A stretch of 64,000 nt of DNA from the NCBI GenBank assembly GCA_026018925.1, contig JAKSZU010000013.1, positions 2,046,001 through 2,110,000 on the forward strand. Reading direction: 5' to 3'. The translations under genes and the position numbers were made by a program. Position 1 is the stretch's first letter, and every line of letters begins with the position of its first letter. The stretch comes from Tupaia tana. Lineage: Eukaryota > Chordata > Mammalia > Scandentia > Tupaiidae. Below are positions 44,936-56,557 of the stretch, in pieces. Below the pieces are notes generated by a model. That model was given only the letters and a program-made list of their open reading frames with translations. It had not been told where the DNA came from and made no database searches.

Positions 44936-46790
44936 AGGAGCATGAAGGAGCAGGGCAGAGGAGCAGGGCAGGCTGGGGTCCGGGCCGGGGGTGACAGTGG
45001 GGGTGCACAGAGGCTCACTGAAATGGATGGGAGTACCCGAGCAGCCTGCGAGAGCCGGCAGGGAGCTGGCTGTGGATGGTCTGGAGGAGGAGAGTCCAGG
45101 CAGCGAAACTCGCACAGCCAAAGACCCTGGGACGACTGTTGGAGGCATTAGCAGGAGGCCCGGGTGCTGAGGAGGGGCAGGCCTCCTGCACCCAGCAGCA
45201 GGATGTGCCAGCCTGAGGACCTCAGCACCTGCCAAGGCCCAGGTGTGTAGCAGAGGGGAGCAGGTCGGGGCGACTGGCAGGGGCCCTGCTGGGACCCAGG
45301 GGGTGGGGCTGCCTGCCTTGCTTTGCCTGCTCTGCATCCCCATGAATACCCCCGCCCTGGCCTAGAACCTGCGGGTTGTATTAGGAGCAGCCTAACTAAG
45401 TCACCTTTAATTAAGAGAAACACACAGCCCCACTTACATGCAAGTGTAGCGTACACTAAAATCATTTTAAATGCATGAGTCACTCACAGAGACTGTATTC
45501 TTTGGAAACCACAAACAGCACTTTGTGGTGAAGATGGACATGAACGGGGCTTGTCCTGCAGACTGGGGCCCGGTAGGGCAGAGCTCAGCCATACGTGGGA
45601 CACCTATGATACACCCCTGCAGGCCGGCCTTCCCAGGGTGGGGGGCTGCCAGGTCCACGCTGATGTACAGGCAGGAGCTGGAGAGCTGGGCACCAGCACG
45701 GCTGGCATCCAGGAGCTGAGTCCTCCCCACACTCCCCACTCTGTCCACCAGCATGGACGTCACAGGTGTGGCAGACGGCCCTGCGTCTGAGCATGCCGGG
45801 CAAGGGCGATGCTTCGGGTCTTACCTACTCGTTCTGGGCTTCCATTTCCCCATTTGTGGGATGGCCTAAGGGTGGGGATGCCACCTGCTGGGCTCCGTAT
45901 TGCTCCTCTTGAATCACACCCCTGCTGTGATGGAGAGCTCATCCCTGACACGCAGCCCTGGCAGTGGACACTGGGAGAGGGTTCCTCCTTTCCAGTACCA
46001 GTCTTCCCAAGAACAGCCTCAGCCTCCCTGGGACGGAGTCCCCAGCCTGTCCCTGTTCTCCAGACCAGAGACATGCCTCCTGAGGCTCGCCCTGGCCCCC
46101 AGCCAAGACACTCTTCTTCCTGGGCAGAGTGACCTACCCCTCTTCTCTGTGAGCCCACCAGCCCTGCTCCCCACCCCTCCCGGGGAGCAGCCGCCAGACT
46201 CCCACCAGGAGGGCCGTGGGGTGGGCGCTGCACTGCGGGCAGCCAGCACCACCTTGCACCCCATGCCACGTGGGCTTCTGCTCCCTCCTCGTACTCGCAC
46301 TAGCAGCAGCTCAGGCCATGCCTCGGGACATTCTCCACCTCGGCCAGGCCAGCAAACCTGAGCTCTCTTCCACTCAGCCCAAACCATGCCTCTGCCCCTC
46401 TGCCACCCTGACTCTGTCCCTCACTCCTCGCCTGGACCTTGGCAGTCCTCCAAGGCTTCCTGCCTCAGCCCTGAAACCACCCAGATGCAGCGAGAGGGAC
46501 ACTCAGAGCCCCTGCGAGCCTCTCTCAGAGGAAGCTGAGCAGCCCTCAGGAGTCCAGGGCTCTGAGATTGCAAGCCCTCCCCTTCCTGTGCTCCTACTTA
46601 ACTTCGGGCCCACTCTTCTTCCCGGTTTTATTTTTGACAAAGCCCTTTTCATTTTGTGGCATATTATATATTTCTCTATTTTCCTCACTGACCCCCCCCC
46701 CCAACCTAGATGCCCAGAGTTGGGGGCGTGTGTGTCCTGCTGTGCCCCCAAATCTGCATGGCACCTCAGGGTGTATCAGCAAGCACGGGA
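44936..46790. other. GC-rich intergenic sequence, no gene seen
   Basis: CCATTTCCCCATTTGTGGGA at about 45,842 indicates a MIR remnant. An AT-rich patch lies at 46,620-46,690. Frames on both strands are short and unrecognised. Confidence 0.5.
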
Positions 46791-46874
46791 GCTGGGCTAG
46801 CCTGCTGGTAGAGCCATGAGGCTCTGTTCCAGTGAAGGTGGACCCACACGGGAGATGGCAAGTTCAGTTCCCAG

Positions 46875-47118
46875 GCCAGCGGGTGATGTGGAGGCCAAGG
46901 TGGCTGCATCCCACATGGCTGACTATTTGGTTCAAGTCCCGACCCAGCAACTTGAAAATCATACCAGGTGCATGCATGTTCATGTATGCCCGGACTCCTG
47001 AGAGGAGGATGGAGGAGAAGGGATTGGCGGTCACTCCTGGGCAGTGCTTCCTCTCTGTCACTCCGTCTCTCTCAGGGAGTGCAGGCACCATATAAGAAAC
47101 TAAAAAAAAAAAAAAAAA
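46875..47118 (+). mobile_element. tRNA-derived SINE, family A, nested with perfect target duplication
   Basis: GCCAGCGGGTGATGTGGAGG head, TCCCACATGGCTGAC, GGTTCAAGTCCCGACC box B, GAGGATGGAGGAGAAGGGAT body and an A-rich tail. It is flanked by AGTTCAGTTCCCAG at 46,861-46,874 and 47,119-47,132. Confidence 0.92.
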
Positions 47119-47261
47119 AGTTCAGTTCCCAGACTGACCTATGTAGCCCAGGCTTGCCCCCCACAATGTTGGCGGGCTGGGAACGCTGTGGAGGGTCATA
47201 GCACAGACCCTTCAAGGGCACTGTGCGTGTGTCTCACTAGCATGAACCAAGTAAATTGTTT

Positions 47262-47515
47262 TTGTTTGTTTGTTTGTTTGTTTTGCTATAGGGCGCGTGC
47301 GCTCGCCAGACAGACAGAGAGAGACAGAGAGACAGAAAGCGAGAAATCACCCCCGAGGGGGACTGGCCATGCCGCAATCCCTTCTCCTCCTCTCAGGATC
47401 TTGGGCACGCACGCACACGTGCCCAGCATGAGTTTTAAGCCACCGGATCCGGGACACGAACCGCGGTCGACTACGTGGGAGTCCAGCGACATAGCCATTA
47501 CGCTAACTGCTGGTG
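47262..47515 (-). mobile_element. tRNA-derived SINE, family A, young (first of three)
   Basis: A nearly consensus minus copy runs from GCTATAGGGCGCGTGCGCTC to CGCTAACTGCTGGTGCC. CpG sites are mostly intact. Confidence 0.92.
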
Positions 47516-47532
47516 CCTAAATTGTTTTTTTT

Positions 47533-47600
47533 TTTTTTTTTTCTTTTTTTGGAGAGGTTTTTGCTATAGGGCGCGTGCGCTCGCCAGACAGACAGAGAGA
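47533..47600 (-). mobile_element. Severely 5'-truncated family A SINE
   Basis: Only the 3' end is present (GGAGAGGTTTTTGCTATAGG through CGCTCGCCAGACAGACAGAG). It is bounded on both sides by CCTAAATTGTTTTT. Confidence 0.87.
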
Positions 47601-47631
47601 GCCTAAATTGTTTTTGTTTTATGTTTTTAAT

Positions 47632-47880
47632 TTTGGAGAGGTTTTTGCTATAAGGCGTGTGCACTCTCCAGAAAGACAGAGAGAGACAGAAAGACATAAA
47701 GCGAGAAATCACCTCCCAGGGGGGATGGCCACGCCACAATCCCTTCTCCTCCATTCTCCTCTCGGAATCTTGAGCACGCACACACACGTGCCCAGCATGA
47801 GTTTAAGCCACCAGGTCCGGGACTCGAACCACGGTCAACTACATGGGAGTCTAGTGATATATACGCCAAGTACTGGTCCC
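47632..47880 (-). mobile_element. tRNA-derived SINE, family A (third of three)
   Basis: Minus copy from GCTATAAGGCGTGTGCACTC to a degenerate head CCAAGTACTGGTCCC. Confidence 0.9.
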
Positions 47881-47984
47881 GTTAATTGTTATTTTTTTTT
47901 TTGAATGAAGTGGCAGATTAATGAAGAAACACTCTCTGACGGGGCGGGACAGACCCGGGACCTTGTGTGACGTAGGCACAATGA

Positions 47985-48185
47985 TTTTTCTTAATTGTAG
48001 TAAAAGACACGTAACAGAGTTGACCACTTCAGCCGTTTTCAGTGCGCAGCTCAGCGGTATACACACCAAGTATATCCACATCTGTTGTGTACCCATCACC
48101 ACACACAACTCTGTAACCCTTCTCAACATGCAGAACCGGAACTCCCTTCCCACTGAACACTACTCTCATTCTCCGCATCCCAGCC
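47985..48185 (-). mobile_element. LINE-1 (L1M) fragment, antisense
   Basis: TAATTGTAGTAAAAGACACG, AGCTCAGCGGTATACACACC, GTGTACCCATCACCACACAC, then CATTCTCCGCATCCCAGCCC keep the order of an antisense L1M fragment common in mammals. Confidence 0.75.
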
Positions 48186-48531
48186 CCCAAAGAGGCAGGT
48201 GGCTGTGCTCTGGTTAGCAGGGGCCCAAGTCCAGTGCCAGTGACCAGCCGCACACACAGCATGTTATGTCCCTCACTGATGGGCACCAGAGACAGCAGGG
48301 AACCTCACTTTCTTCATGAGCTGACCCCCCAAGGCTCAGGAGAGCTGTCCCCCTGGAACCACAGCTGAAGGACCCTGAAAAGCAGCCCCCCTGGGTTTTG
48401 TTCCCTAGGGCTAAGGCACTGAAGGCCGACCTCCAGTGCCTTTGCGGTGGGGACTGGAAAATAGAGCCCTGGCTGTTCTGGCCAGTCCCTCCCTATCTCA
48501 GGGCGTTGCCATGCCAACATGTGTTGCATTC
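48186..48531. other. Intergenic sequence, nothing recognised
   Basis: Moderately GC-rich unique sequence without a supported gene. An inexact internal repeat (AAGGCACTGAAGGCCGACC) is visible near 48,411. Confidence 0.4.
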
Positions 48532-48795
48532 TTTTTTTTTTTTTTTTTTTTTTTTTTGGAGAGGTTTTTGCTATAGGGCACATGCGCTTGCCAGAAAGAC
48601 AGAGAGAGACAGGGAGACAGAAAGTGAGAAATCACCCCCCAGGGGGGATGGCCACGCTGCAATCCCTTCTCCTCCATTCTCCTCTCGGGATCTTGGGCAC
48701 ACATGCACACGCGCCTGGCGTGAGTTTAAGCAGCCTGGTCCGGGACTCGAACTCGACTACGTGGGAGTCCGGCGACACTTTCCCCAGGTCCCCCA
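48532..48795 (-). mobile_element. tRNA-derived SINE, family A, damaged head
   Basis: GCTATAGGGCACATGCGCTT, GATCTTGGGCACACATGCAC and GGGACTCGAACTCGACTACG are clear. The tRNA-like head beyond GTCCGGCGACA is replaced by other sequence. Confidence 0.88.
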
Positions 48796-51700
48796 TACAG
48801 CTGGTTTCCGTGTCCTCCTCCTCCAGGCGTGTGCACCCCCTCAGTAGGAGAATAGCAGCTCCTTGTGCACTGGCCTCCCAGAACCTGACTGAGCTGCCAG
48901 GCAGGCCCCGCCCCAAGGGCATGCCAAGGCTTCTGTGCAAGAGTTCCAGCTAGATTATTTCACAGGCTGTTCGAGGTCTCCTTGAGCAGGGGATGCACGC
49001 AAGCATCCTGGCATCCCTAGCAGCTACCCCGGGCCTCACCCACTGGGGCTCCAGGCAGCACATCCTCTGCTTTCTTCTCTCCCCTCTGCATATTTGTCCT
49101 TCCTACTCTTCATCCTCCTCTTCATGTATAGGGGTGGCTGCTGCAGGGTTGAAGCAAAGCCAGTGGTTGCTGAAAGGGAAACACGCAGCCACAGAGGATT
49201 CCAGAAGCCCTGAGCTGGGCAGGACCCTCAGAAAGCAGGTGCTTGTCAGATGGCCTGAAACCGCATTTTGCAGCTATTCTGTGATCAAACAAGTTCCAGT
49301 ATGAAGCTCAACAGTTCTGAGACCTGAGTGGAACTGCTCTCAGCATACCCTTCCCCTCAGCCCTCCTCAGAGTTTGTCCCAGCACTCAGCACACAGGGGG
49401 CACGCCCCAGAGCGAGAGCACAAGGCCAACACCGCACAGCTGGCAGCAGCGAGGTGTCCTGCAAGTCACCGCTGGGGGCAGCTGGAGCAGGACCTGTGGG
49501 GAAATTCAGAGCCAGTGTTTGCTGGTCCCCTCTGGGGGCCAGTGGGGGGCTAAAAGGACTAGAAGGACAACTCCTGCCAGCCCTGGTGGGAACTCCTTGT
49601 CTGTAGTGAGGGGTGTGAATTCCTTGGTATTCACAGGCTGCCGTAAGGACAGGCCCTAGAGGCAGGGCGCCCTGGACCAACCTAAAGCCAGTGATTGCAG
49701 TAGAAAGTCAGACCCAGGCCACCATCCCACTGCTCACTCACTCCCTGGGGGGCCTGATGGGGTCAGATGTTGTAGAAGCATGTGCCTGGGGCAGACTGGG
49801 CCTGGCCTAGTGGGCCCTGAGTGGCCACAAGAGTGAGGTCCCTCATGGCCTGCCACACACCCCCAACACCACAGCTGCCACCAGCAGGCCCTGTGAGAGT
49901 GAAGGCCAGGTGGCCACTGCCACGGGGTCTTCCCACTCCAGGGGGATCTGGCCCAGGACCTTCTGCACTTACGGGCAGGGTGAGGGACACACACTCATGC
50001 AGCAGGCACATGCCTGTGAGCACTTAGCTCAGCCTGGCACAGCCCAGCCCCTGCCCTTCACGCACCGCTGGCTGAGACAGCCAGGAGTCATCCTCTGATA
50101 AGCCCCAAAGGGTGCCCATGATGAAACGGCCATGATGACCATGCAAAGGAATTACTGGGGGCGGGGGGGTTCCAGACCCTCGGGGTCCACAACACTGGCC
50201 TGCCAAGCCCGGGCTTTCTCTGCCATCAGCCTGCAGGACAGAGACCCAGCAAGGGCCTGTGGGAGCCACAGGCAGGTCCTGTCCCCCTCACCCAGAGCAG
50301 GGGTGCCCCCTGCAGCTTCATGTTCCACCCGGGCAGCTCCCATCAGCCCCAGGGACACCATGGGAACATTGCGAACGTGACCCTGAGTGTGCGCTGTGGG
50401 AGAGCCCACTCTCCTGGTGTCCAGCACCATGTGGGGCCAGGAAGTGCTGCCATTGGTCTCTGCTTTAAAGGTAGAAACTGGCACAAAGAGGGCCAGCACT
50501 GCCAGTCACCAGTTAACCTGACAGTGCTGGGATGCGAGCCTCGTGCAGACTGGCATCTGTGCCAGTGGCCTGGCCAGAGCCACCACGCTAGGCCTGGCTC
50601 TCCCCAGGGCTTGGTGGTCGTCCTTGCATTCAGGCCTGTCATTGATAGCCGCGGAGTGACAGTGTCCTGGGGTACGCTCCAACATGGTTCAGCCAGCCAA
50701 GACCTCGTTGGGAATCTCCCAAAGGTTGAGGGGACAGAATGAGTCAGGGGTTACTTTGGCCTGACTTTACCCCCAGCTCTGCCTGCCATTCGCTCTCTAA
50801 GTTCCTTTCAAGCCTTGGTTGTCTCTTCTGAGAAGATGAGTTGGTCGTCTCTGTCTCACCGAGTCTGAGGATTAAGCAGAGTATCAACCACAGCCATTCC
50901 CAACACTTGTGCTCCAGAAATAACAGAGGTAGTGAAGGCTGAGGAGCCCCATCCGCCTGGCGCAGTTGGTCCCTGGTTCGTGCAGGCTCCTGTGCCTGCC
51001 TCCAATCAGGGAGCACCCTGGGGCCCAGCCAGGCTTGGAGGCTGGGGAGTGATGCCACCTGGAGCTCCTGCACACACCCACACCTCTAGAGGGTGCCTGG
51101 CTCCAGGGCCAGCCCAGCCCACATTCCGCCACAGGGAACCATTCAGACAAGAGCAACTGTGGGCAAAGGACAGGAGCCCCAGACACGTTCCCCAGCCAAG
51201 TGTTCTCCCGGCTTCTCAGAGGTTTCCATGTTTGCAGCGGCCTACCCAGCGAGAGCGAGGTCTGCATTCAGGTCTGCGGCTGCAGAGAGCCCGTTTCTCA
51301 TGTGCCTGTGTGTGTGCATGTGTGCGTATGTGTGCATGTATGTGCGCACGTGTGTGCATGTGTGTGCATACATGTATGCGTGTGTGCGTGTGTGTGTGTG
51401 TTTCAGTGGGACCTCCGGCTGTGTGTGGCTGAGAGGCAGCCTTCCCAAGGCCAGATCCCAAGGAGATGCACAGGGTGTCCTGAGCAGCCATGGTGCCAGA
51501 GACCAGAGAGTGCAGCAGAGTCAGAGCTGCTGACTGGGGGAAGGCAGCTTGGAAACCCAGGAGGATCAGGGAGAAAATCCTGGGCCGCAGGAAAAACAGG
51601 AAAGGACCCAGCGGGCCAGGAATAGCATTTCCATTTCGGAATGCCCAAGGAAGGAGGGCGCTTGCCCTGTCTGCAAACAGAAATGCTGCAAACAAGGTTT

Positions 51701-51934
51701 CCATAGCTTTGGCTTTCCCCACTCCCCGCCAGGCTCTGACTCCGACTGGTCTTCGTTCATTTCTGTGCTCAAGGGCACACCATGGTCTGGGCACAGCTGG
51801 TGGTTCCTTCCACTTGGGCATCCCTTTCCCATAAGGCCTTCCCTGCACCTACCTTCCTCCCCTCCTGGAACTTTCCCTTGTCTTCTCCTCTTTCCTCTGT
51901 CCCCCTTCCCTTTTTGCTGTTTTGGTTATTTACT
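48796..51934. other. GC-rich intergenic sequence with MIR remnants and a TG tract
   Basis: MIR-like remnants lie at about 50,450-50,560 (antisense) and 50,755-50,905 (plus). A degenerate (TG)n tract occupies about 51,301-51,402. No gene is supported. Confidence 0.5.
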
Positions 51935-52050
51935 ATTTGCTATAGGGCATGAGGAGAGACAGAAGGAAAGTGAGAAAGCACCCTTCCCCTGCCCGCCCAG
52001 AGTGGGGTGGCCACGCTGCAATCCCTTCTCCACTCTCCTCAGCATTTCAG

Positions 52051-52091
<41 letters not shown>

Positions 52092-52175
52092 CTGGATGTG
52101 ATTTTTCCCAGCCGCAGGATCTGGGACTTGAACAGTGCGTCAACAGCGCCGTAACCGCCAAGCCCAGGGCGGGCG
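51935..52175 (-). mobile_element. tRNA-derived SINE, old family A copy with (CA)n expansion
   Basis: TTTGCTATAGGGCATGAGGA, GGCCACGCTGCAATCCCTTC, a (CA)n run at 52,051-52,089, and GGGACTTGAACAGTGCGTCA. The CA run has grown in the place of the usual CACGCACGCAC segment. Confidence 0.85.
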
Positions 52176-52449
52176 CTGCTGGGTAACTTCCGCAACCGCC
52201 GCGCTCTGCACGGCCTCTCCTACTGGACTCTCACCCCTTCTCTTTCTCAGCCGCGCTCTGCACCGGCCGTCCATTTTTGACACTCCGCTGCTCTCCCGTC
52301 TCTCTGCTGCCCTGTCACCCCGCACACTTCGGTCGGTCTCCTGCCTTCCCCGATCGCGGTCTCCGCGTGCCTGCGTCCTACCCCGCGGTCCCCACGCCGG
52401 CTCCGCCTCCACCTGCCTTTCCTCGGCGGGCGCCGCCTCCCGCGTGCAG

Positions 52450-52585
52450 TGCCGCCGGCGCGCGAGCCCGGCTAATGCGTTTCGCATGGCGCGTCAGTCA
52501 AACGCCCTTCTAATGTCCTTAAAGCACGCAGAAAATTGCATCCTTATGAAAAAGAAAGAAAAAGCAAATTGCCTGGTGGAGGTGG
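52450..52585. promoter_or_regulatory. Candidate conserved non-coding element
   Basis: An abrupt AT-rich unique stretch (GCGTTTCGCATGGCGCGTCA, TCTAATGTCCTTAAAGCACG, AAAATTGCATCCTTATG) lies inside GC-rich DNA. Confidence 0.35.
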
Positions 52586-54739
52586 AGGTGGAGCTGCCGC
52601 GGAGGGACTGGTGCAGCGGCGTGCGCCGCCTCTGCCCCGAGGGGCCAGGCCTGAGCAGGGTCGGCCCCTGGGACGCTGGCTGGACTGGGCCCCTCCCCCC
52701 CCCCCCAGGTTAAGGTAGTGCGGGGGAGGGGGGAGTCCCCCTCCCGCCCCCCTTCCTCGCCCCCTACCCTTCCCCACCTCTCTGTACTTGTTCCCAAGAG
52801 CGCTTAGCTGCCCCGGCACTTCCTGTGCCCACTCTGTGGCACAGCCGCTTTGTGGTCATTCAGGTCTCAACAGAAGGGTCGGCTCCTGATCCCACTCCGG
52901 GATCACCCTGATACAGTCCCTACCCTCTCATTCTCTCTCACCTGCTTCGTTTTCCACAGGCATCTGCCAGTCCCTGAGTGTCTCATGGGTTTAATTGTGG
53001 CCTCTCTACTAGCTATCCACACCCTTTCCCCTCACACAGCCCCCTGGGGAGTGCATGGCACAACTGGGCACTTAGTTAATAGTTGGTGAATAAATTGGCA
53101 AGGCTGATTCCGGGTGGGCAGGGGCTTTGGGGAACCTAACTGGACCTAGCAGCCGCTGGGTGAGGGGTAGAGCAGACTCACCAAGCCAAGGTGGATGATT
53201 CTGCTGTGAATCCGATTGCTGTGCGTTCCCAGGCTAGTTGCCTCACATCTCTGAGCTCTTCTCTCCATCTGCAAATGGGATGACAAATCTCTAGCAAACT
53301 TGCAACATAACTCTCATAATTCTTACCCGGTGGGAGTGGGGGCTGTGTCCCGAGCACCGGGAGCTGCCTGCTGCATCCAGCAGACTCTGTACCTTTAGCG
53401 CAGGACAGTGGGTAAATGTCTGTACAGCTGTGGTGTGCGGATGTCCAGATCGCAAGCACTTCCTGAGCATTACGAGAAATATTCCTAAAATGTTGCCAAT
53501 GAAATGAACTGCTACCTTCAGATGACCTGGACTTTTATTTCATACTTACTCAGAGATCAGTTTTTGGGTTGCTAGGACACAGGTTTTTATCACAGATAAC
53601 TACCGAGTTTGCATTAAAAGGAAATCCACAGGTTGAAGGGTTTCTAAACTTCTTCCAGTGCCCTCTCTGAATCTGCCCCCTGCATCCGCCCATCGTGGGC
53701 CTCCTGCCACCTGGGTTTCACCCCCTTCCTCAGAGCAGCTCCTCCCTGTGAAGTCCTCGTCTCCAGAAGCCCCCCCCCCCCTTCATCGCCCTGGCTTTTC
53801 CCACGGGGGTAGTGCCTGAGGGACGAGGCCACCACTGTCCATTCTGCCCCTTCCGAATGGGCTTCTGAAGGGGGAGTCACATGCTGGGCACAGGGTCCAC
53901 AGCACCCGAGATCCCTCGCCTCCACCCCAACCCTCCAGGAACCCATTTCAGAAGTAGGCAGCCCAGTGACATGAGTGACAACTAGGACAATTCGAACGTG
54001 CGAGGCGACAGCAGTGAGAGGTTCCCTCAGCAGTCAGGACCCAGTGGGAGACCTCTGGCCCTGCACCTACCGGAGGGGACCCCGGCCTTCCTGCGGGGAG
54101 TTTGGAAGTGACCCGGAGCCCAAGCGGACTGCGCAGCGAGCGCGTGCCCGGTGGCTGTGGTCACCTTTCTGCCCCACCCGCGGAAGTCCCTGCCCCCTTA
54201 CCTCACCGAGTTGGGCGGGGGAGGTGGCGGGAGAAGCTTCCTCGGGCTTCGAGCTCCCGCCCAGTCTGCGCGGCACCTGAGCCTCGCGCAGGCCTGGCCA
54301 GGCTCTGGGGCAGGGGCGTCACCTGGTCCCCTCTGCTGACTAGGTGAGACCAGGGGGTGTTCCTTGAGCTTCGTCTCCCCTGCTGTCACTTCTGGGACAG
54401 GGGGTTCCTGGCGCGCAGACGAAATCAGGCAACCAAACCTGAGGAGGCGCCTGGTTTCTCCGACCCTGGAGCTCCAAGGGGAGGACCCAGCGGAGGGCTC
54501 GCTCCGGGCTGGGAGGCCAGCGTCTGGGCCGCTCCAGGCCGGCTCTGCTCAGACCTCGCTTTCGGGTAGGCACTAGAGCGCGTCCTTCGGCTCCAGGGGA
54601 CGCCTGCCTGGCCTGCGACTCGGCGGTGGAAAAAGCCGCCCGCCCGGGACCTCACTTCTTGCCTTAGCCCTATAAGGCCCCGCTGGACCCTCCAGGAGAA
54701 CCCCGGATAGGGGAAGGGAACGAGCCCCAGGAAGCTTTA
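52586..54739. other. Intergenic sequence with MIR remnants, no gene seen
   Basis: MIR-like remnants lie at about 53,040-53,100 and 53,215-53,300 (TCTCCATCTGCAAATGGGAT). An AT-rich unique block lies at 53,465-53,650 and could be conserved. C-runs occur at 52,697 and 53,770. Confidence 0.5.
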
Positions 54740-55404
54740 CTATTCAAAAAGCGAAGAGCCGGGCACAGGGCTGGGCGTGCGCCCCGGCTGTGCGCGCGAC
54801 TGTCCTGGCGGTGCCGGGACCGGCGCGGAGCCAGGGCGAGCGGGAGGCTCCCAGCCGGCTCCCGCCCCGCCAGCCGCGACTGGCCGCGGCCCGACGCTTC
54901 CCGCCCGCCGGCGAGCTGAGCGCCCGCCACTTAGCTTTCCCGCCAGCCGCGACCCGGCTCCCGCTCCACCCGCCCGGAGCTGGACCTGCTCTGGACCCGG
55001 TCGCGCAGGTCTGGGTGCGGCCCCCTAGCTCCGGCCCAAGCCCTTCCGCCAGCCTCCCCCAGTCTGCCCTTCTGCACGCCACCTCGGGACGCCACCTGGG
55101 GACGCCTCCTGGACCCAGCCTTCGCTGCTGCCACCCCTTGCTCTTCCCCTCCCGGGGGTGCCCGGCGGTACTTCTCCCCTCTCCCAGCGCCACCGCTCTC
55201 GCGAGACGCCTGACCGGCTCCTTCCCTTGGCCGCGGGCCCGGGGGCTCCGGGAAACTCACCCCCGGCTCGGCCGCCCGCGCCTTCTCTGCGTTTTGTCTC
55301 CCAGGACGTTGGAGCAGAGTTGAGATTTGTGTGGGAAAGAAAGAAGGCACAGGGACAAGGAGGCTGTCCCTCCCCCATGCAGCGGGCCTGAAGTGAGGGG
55401 CCGC

Positions 55405-55444
<40 letters not shown>

Positions 55445-55640
55445 CCTTGGCGCCCGATGCCGGGCGGCGCGTGGCACGTGGATCTGGCTCCTGGAAGCTC
55501 CGCCCGGCGCGCTCAGCCCCGCAGACGGCGTCACCTCATGGGGCCCCTTGCCTGACCTGGAGCCGCGGCCCTGCGGGTGCCGGCCGCACGCGGTCTCCCG
55601 TCCGAGAGCAGCCCTCGGCCTCTGTGAGCGCCTTCGCTCC
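54740..55640. promoter_or_regulatory. CpG island without an assigned gene
   Basis: A second CpG-dense block lies about 3 kb downstream of the BARX1 poly(A) site. It begins just after a TATA-like CCTATAAGG at about 54,668 and includes a (GA)n run near 55,411-55,443. Open frames of 130-200 codons cross it on both strands, but none resembles a known protein, and such frames are expected in stop-poor GC-rich DNA. It may be a promoter of an unannotated non-coding transcript or a Polycomb-type island of the BARX1 domain. Confidence 0.6.
55411..55443 (+). repeat. (GA)n microsatellite
   Basis: About 16 uninterrupted GA units lie within the second CpG island. Confidence 0.9.
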
Positions 55641-56496
55641 TCCCGGGACCGGCCTGGAGCTCCGGCTGGGTCTCAGAGCCTCCTCCGCCCCCACCCTGCT
55701 GGCGCTGTCAGCTCCTCTTGCCTGGCTTTGTGGCTTGTCTGGCGCTGCGATTGATCGTTGCTGGTCCCGTCCCGCCAAGGAGCACAGCAGCGCCGGCAAC
55801 GACAAAACTCCACTCCCACCTGTCCACGCTGCACTGGAATCCAGATGCGCTTGTTTGAGGCCCAGTTGCCCCACTGACGCGCTGGTGGCCAGAGGTTGGG
55901 TGTCCCATGTGCGCCCCAGAGGGAGTTGTACTCCCTGACACTTGCAGCCCTGGTACCACCAAGACCACTTGGCCCAATCCAGTGAGGGGCTGCGGCTGGG
56001 GGAACTTGCCTAAGTTCTCATTTCTCAGATTTGTGCAACAGAACTGAAGGAGTCTGACCACTGCGGGTCTGAACCCCTTCCGTGCCTCTTCTGCAGCTCT
56101 ACATAGGCCACCAAGGCGTAGCAGAAATCCTGGTCCCTGAGTCCTCTCCCAACAACACTGGGCCTCCGCTTTTCTCCTCTGAAAGGGAGAGGGTCTGATG
56201 CAACTGCGTAAGTCACTAGGCTTCCGGGCCTGGTGCAAGAAAGTTGGGGGGAGGTTGTTGGGCTGAGTTGCCCTGGGATAGAAGGTAGCCCCAAGGGCTG
56301 GAAGGAATTAGGGGGCACAGTTGCACCTTAATGATTCATTCCTTCCAGGTGGAGGTTTCCCGAGTCCTCAGAAGACTCAGACAACTATTCTTCAAGCTGT
56401 TTGCCAGGCCAAGTTAAGTGCCCTGAGGGAGGGAGAGCTGGTTTCCCAGAGACTCAGCAGGGCTGGGTGAGAGTTGCCTGCAGCCCTCAGAAAATG

Positions 56497-56557
<61 letters not shown>

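Noticed and set aside
51301..51402. Z-DNA-forming TG tract as a regulatory element
   Set aside because: The tract is degenerate and of ordinary microsatellite type; nothing next to it suggests function.
54744..55938. Open frames of 130-200 codons in the second CpG island
   Set aside because: They occur on both strands in several frames, are rich in Arg/Pro/Gly/Ala as expected from GC-rich random sequence, and show no family resemblance.
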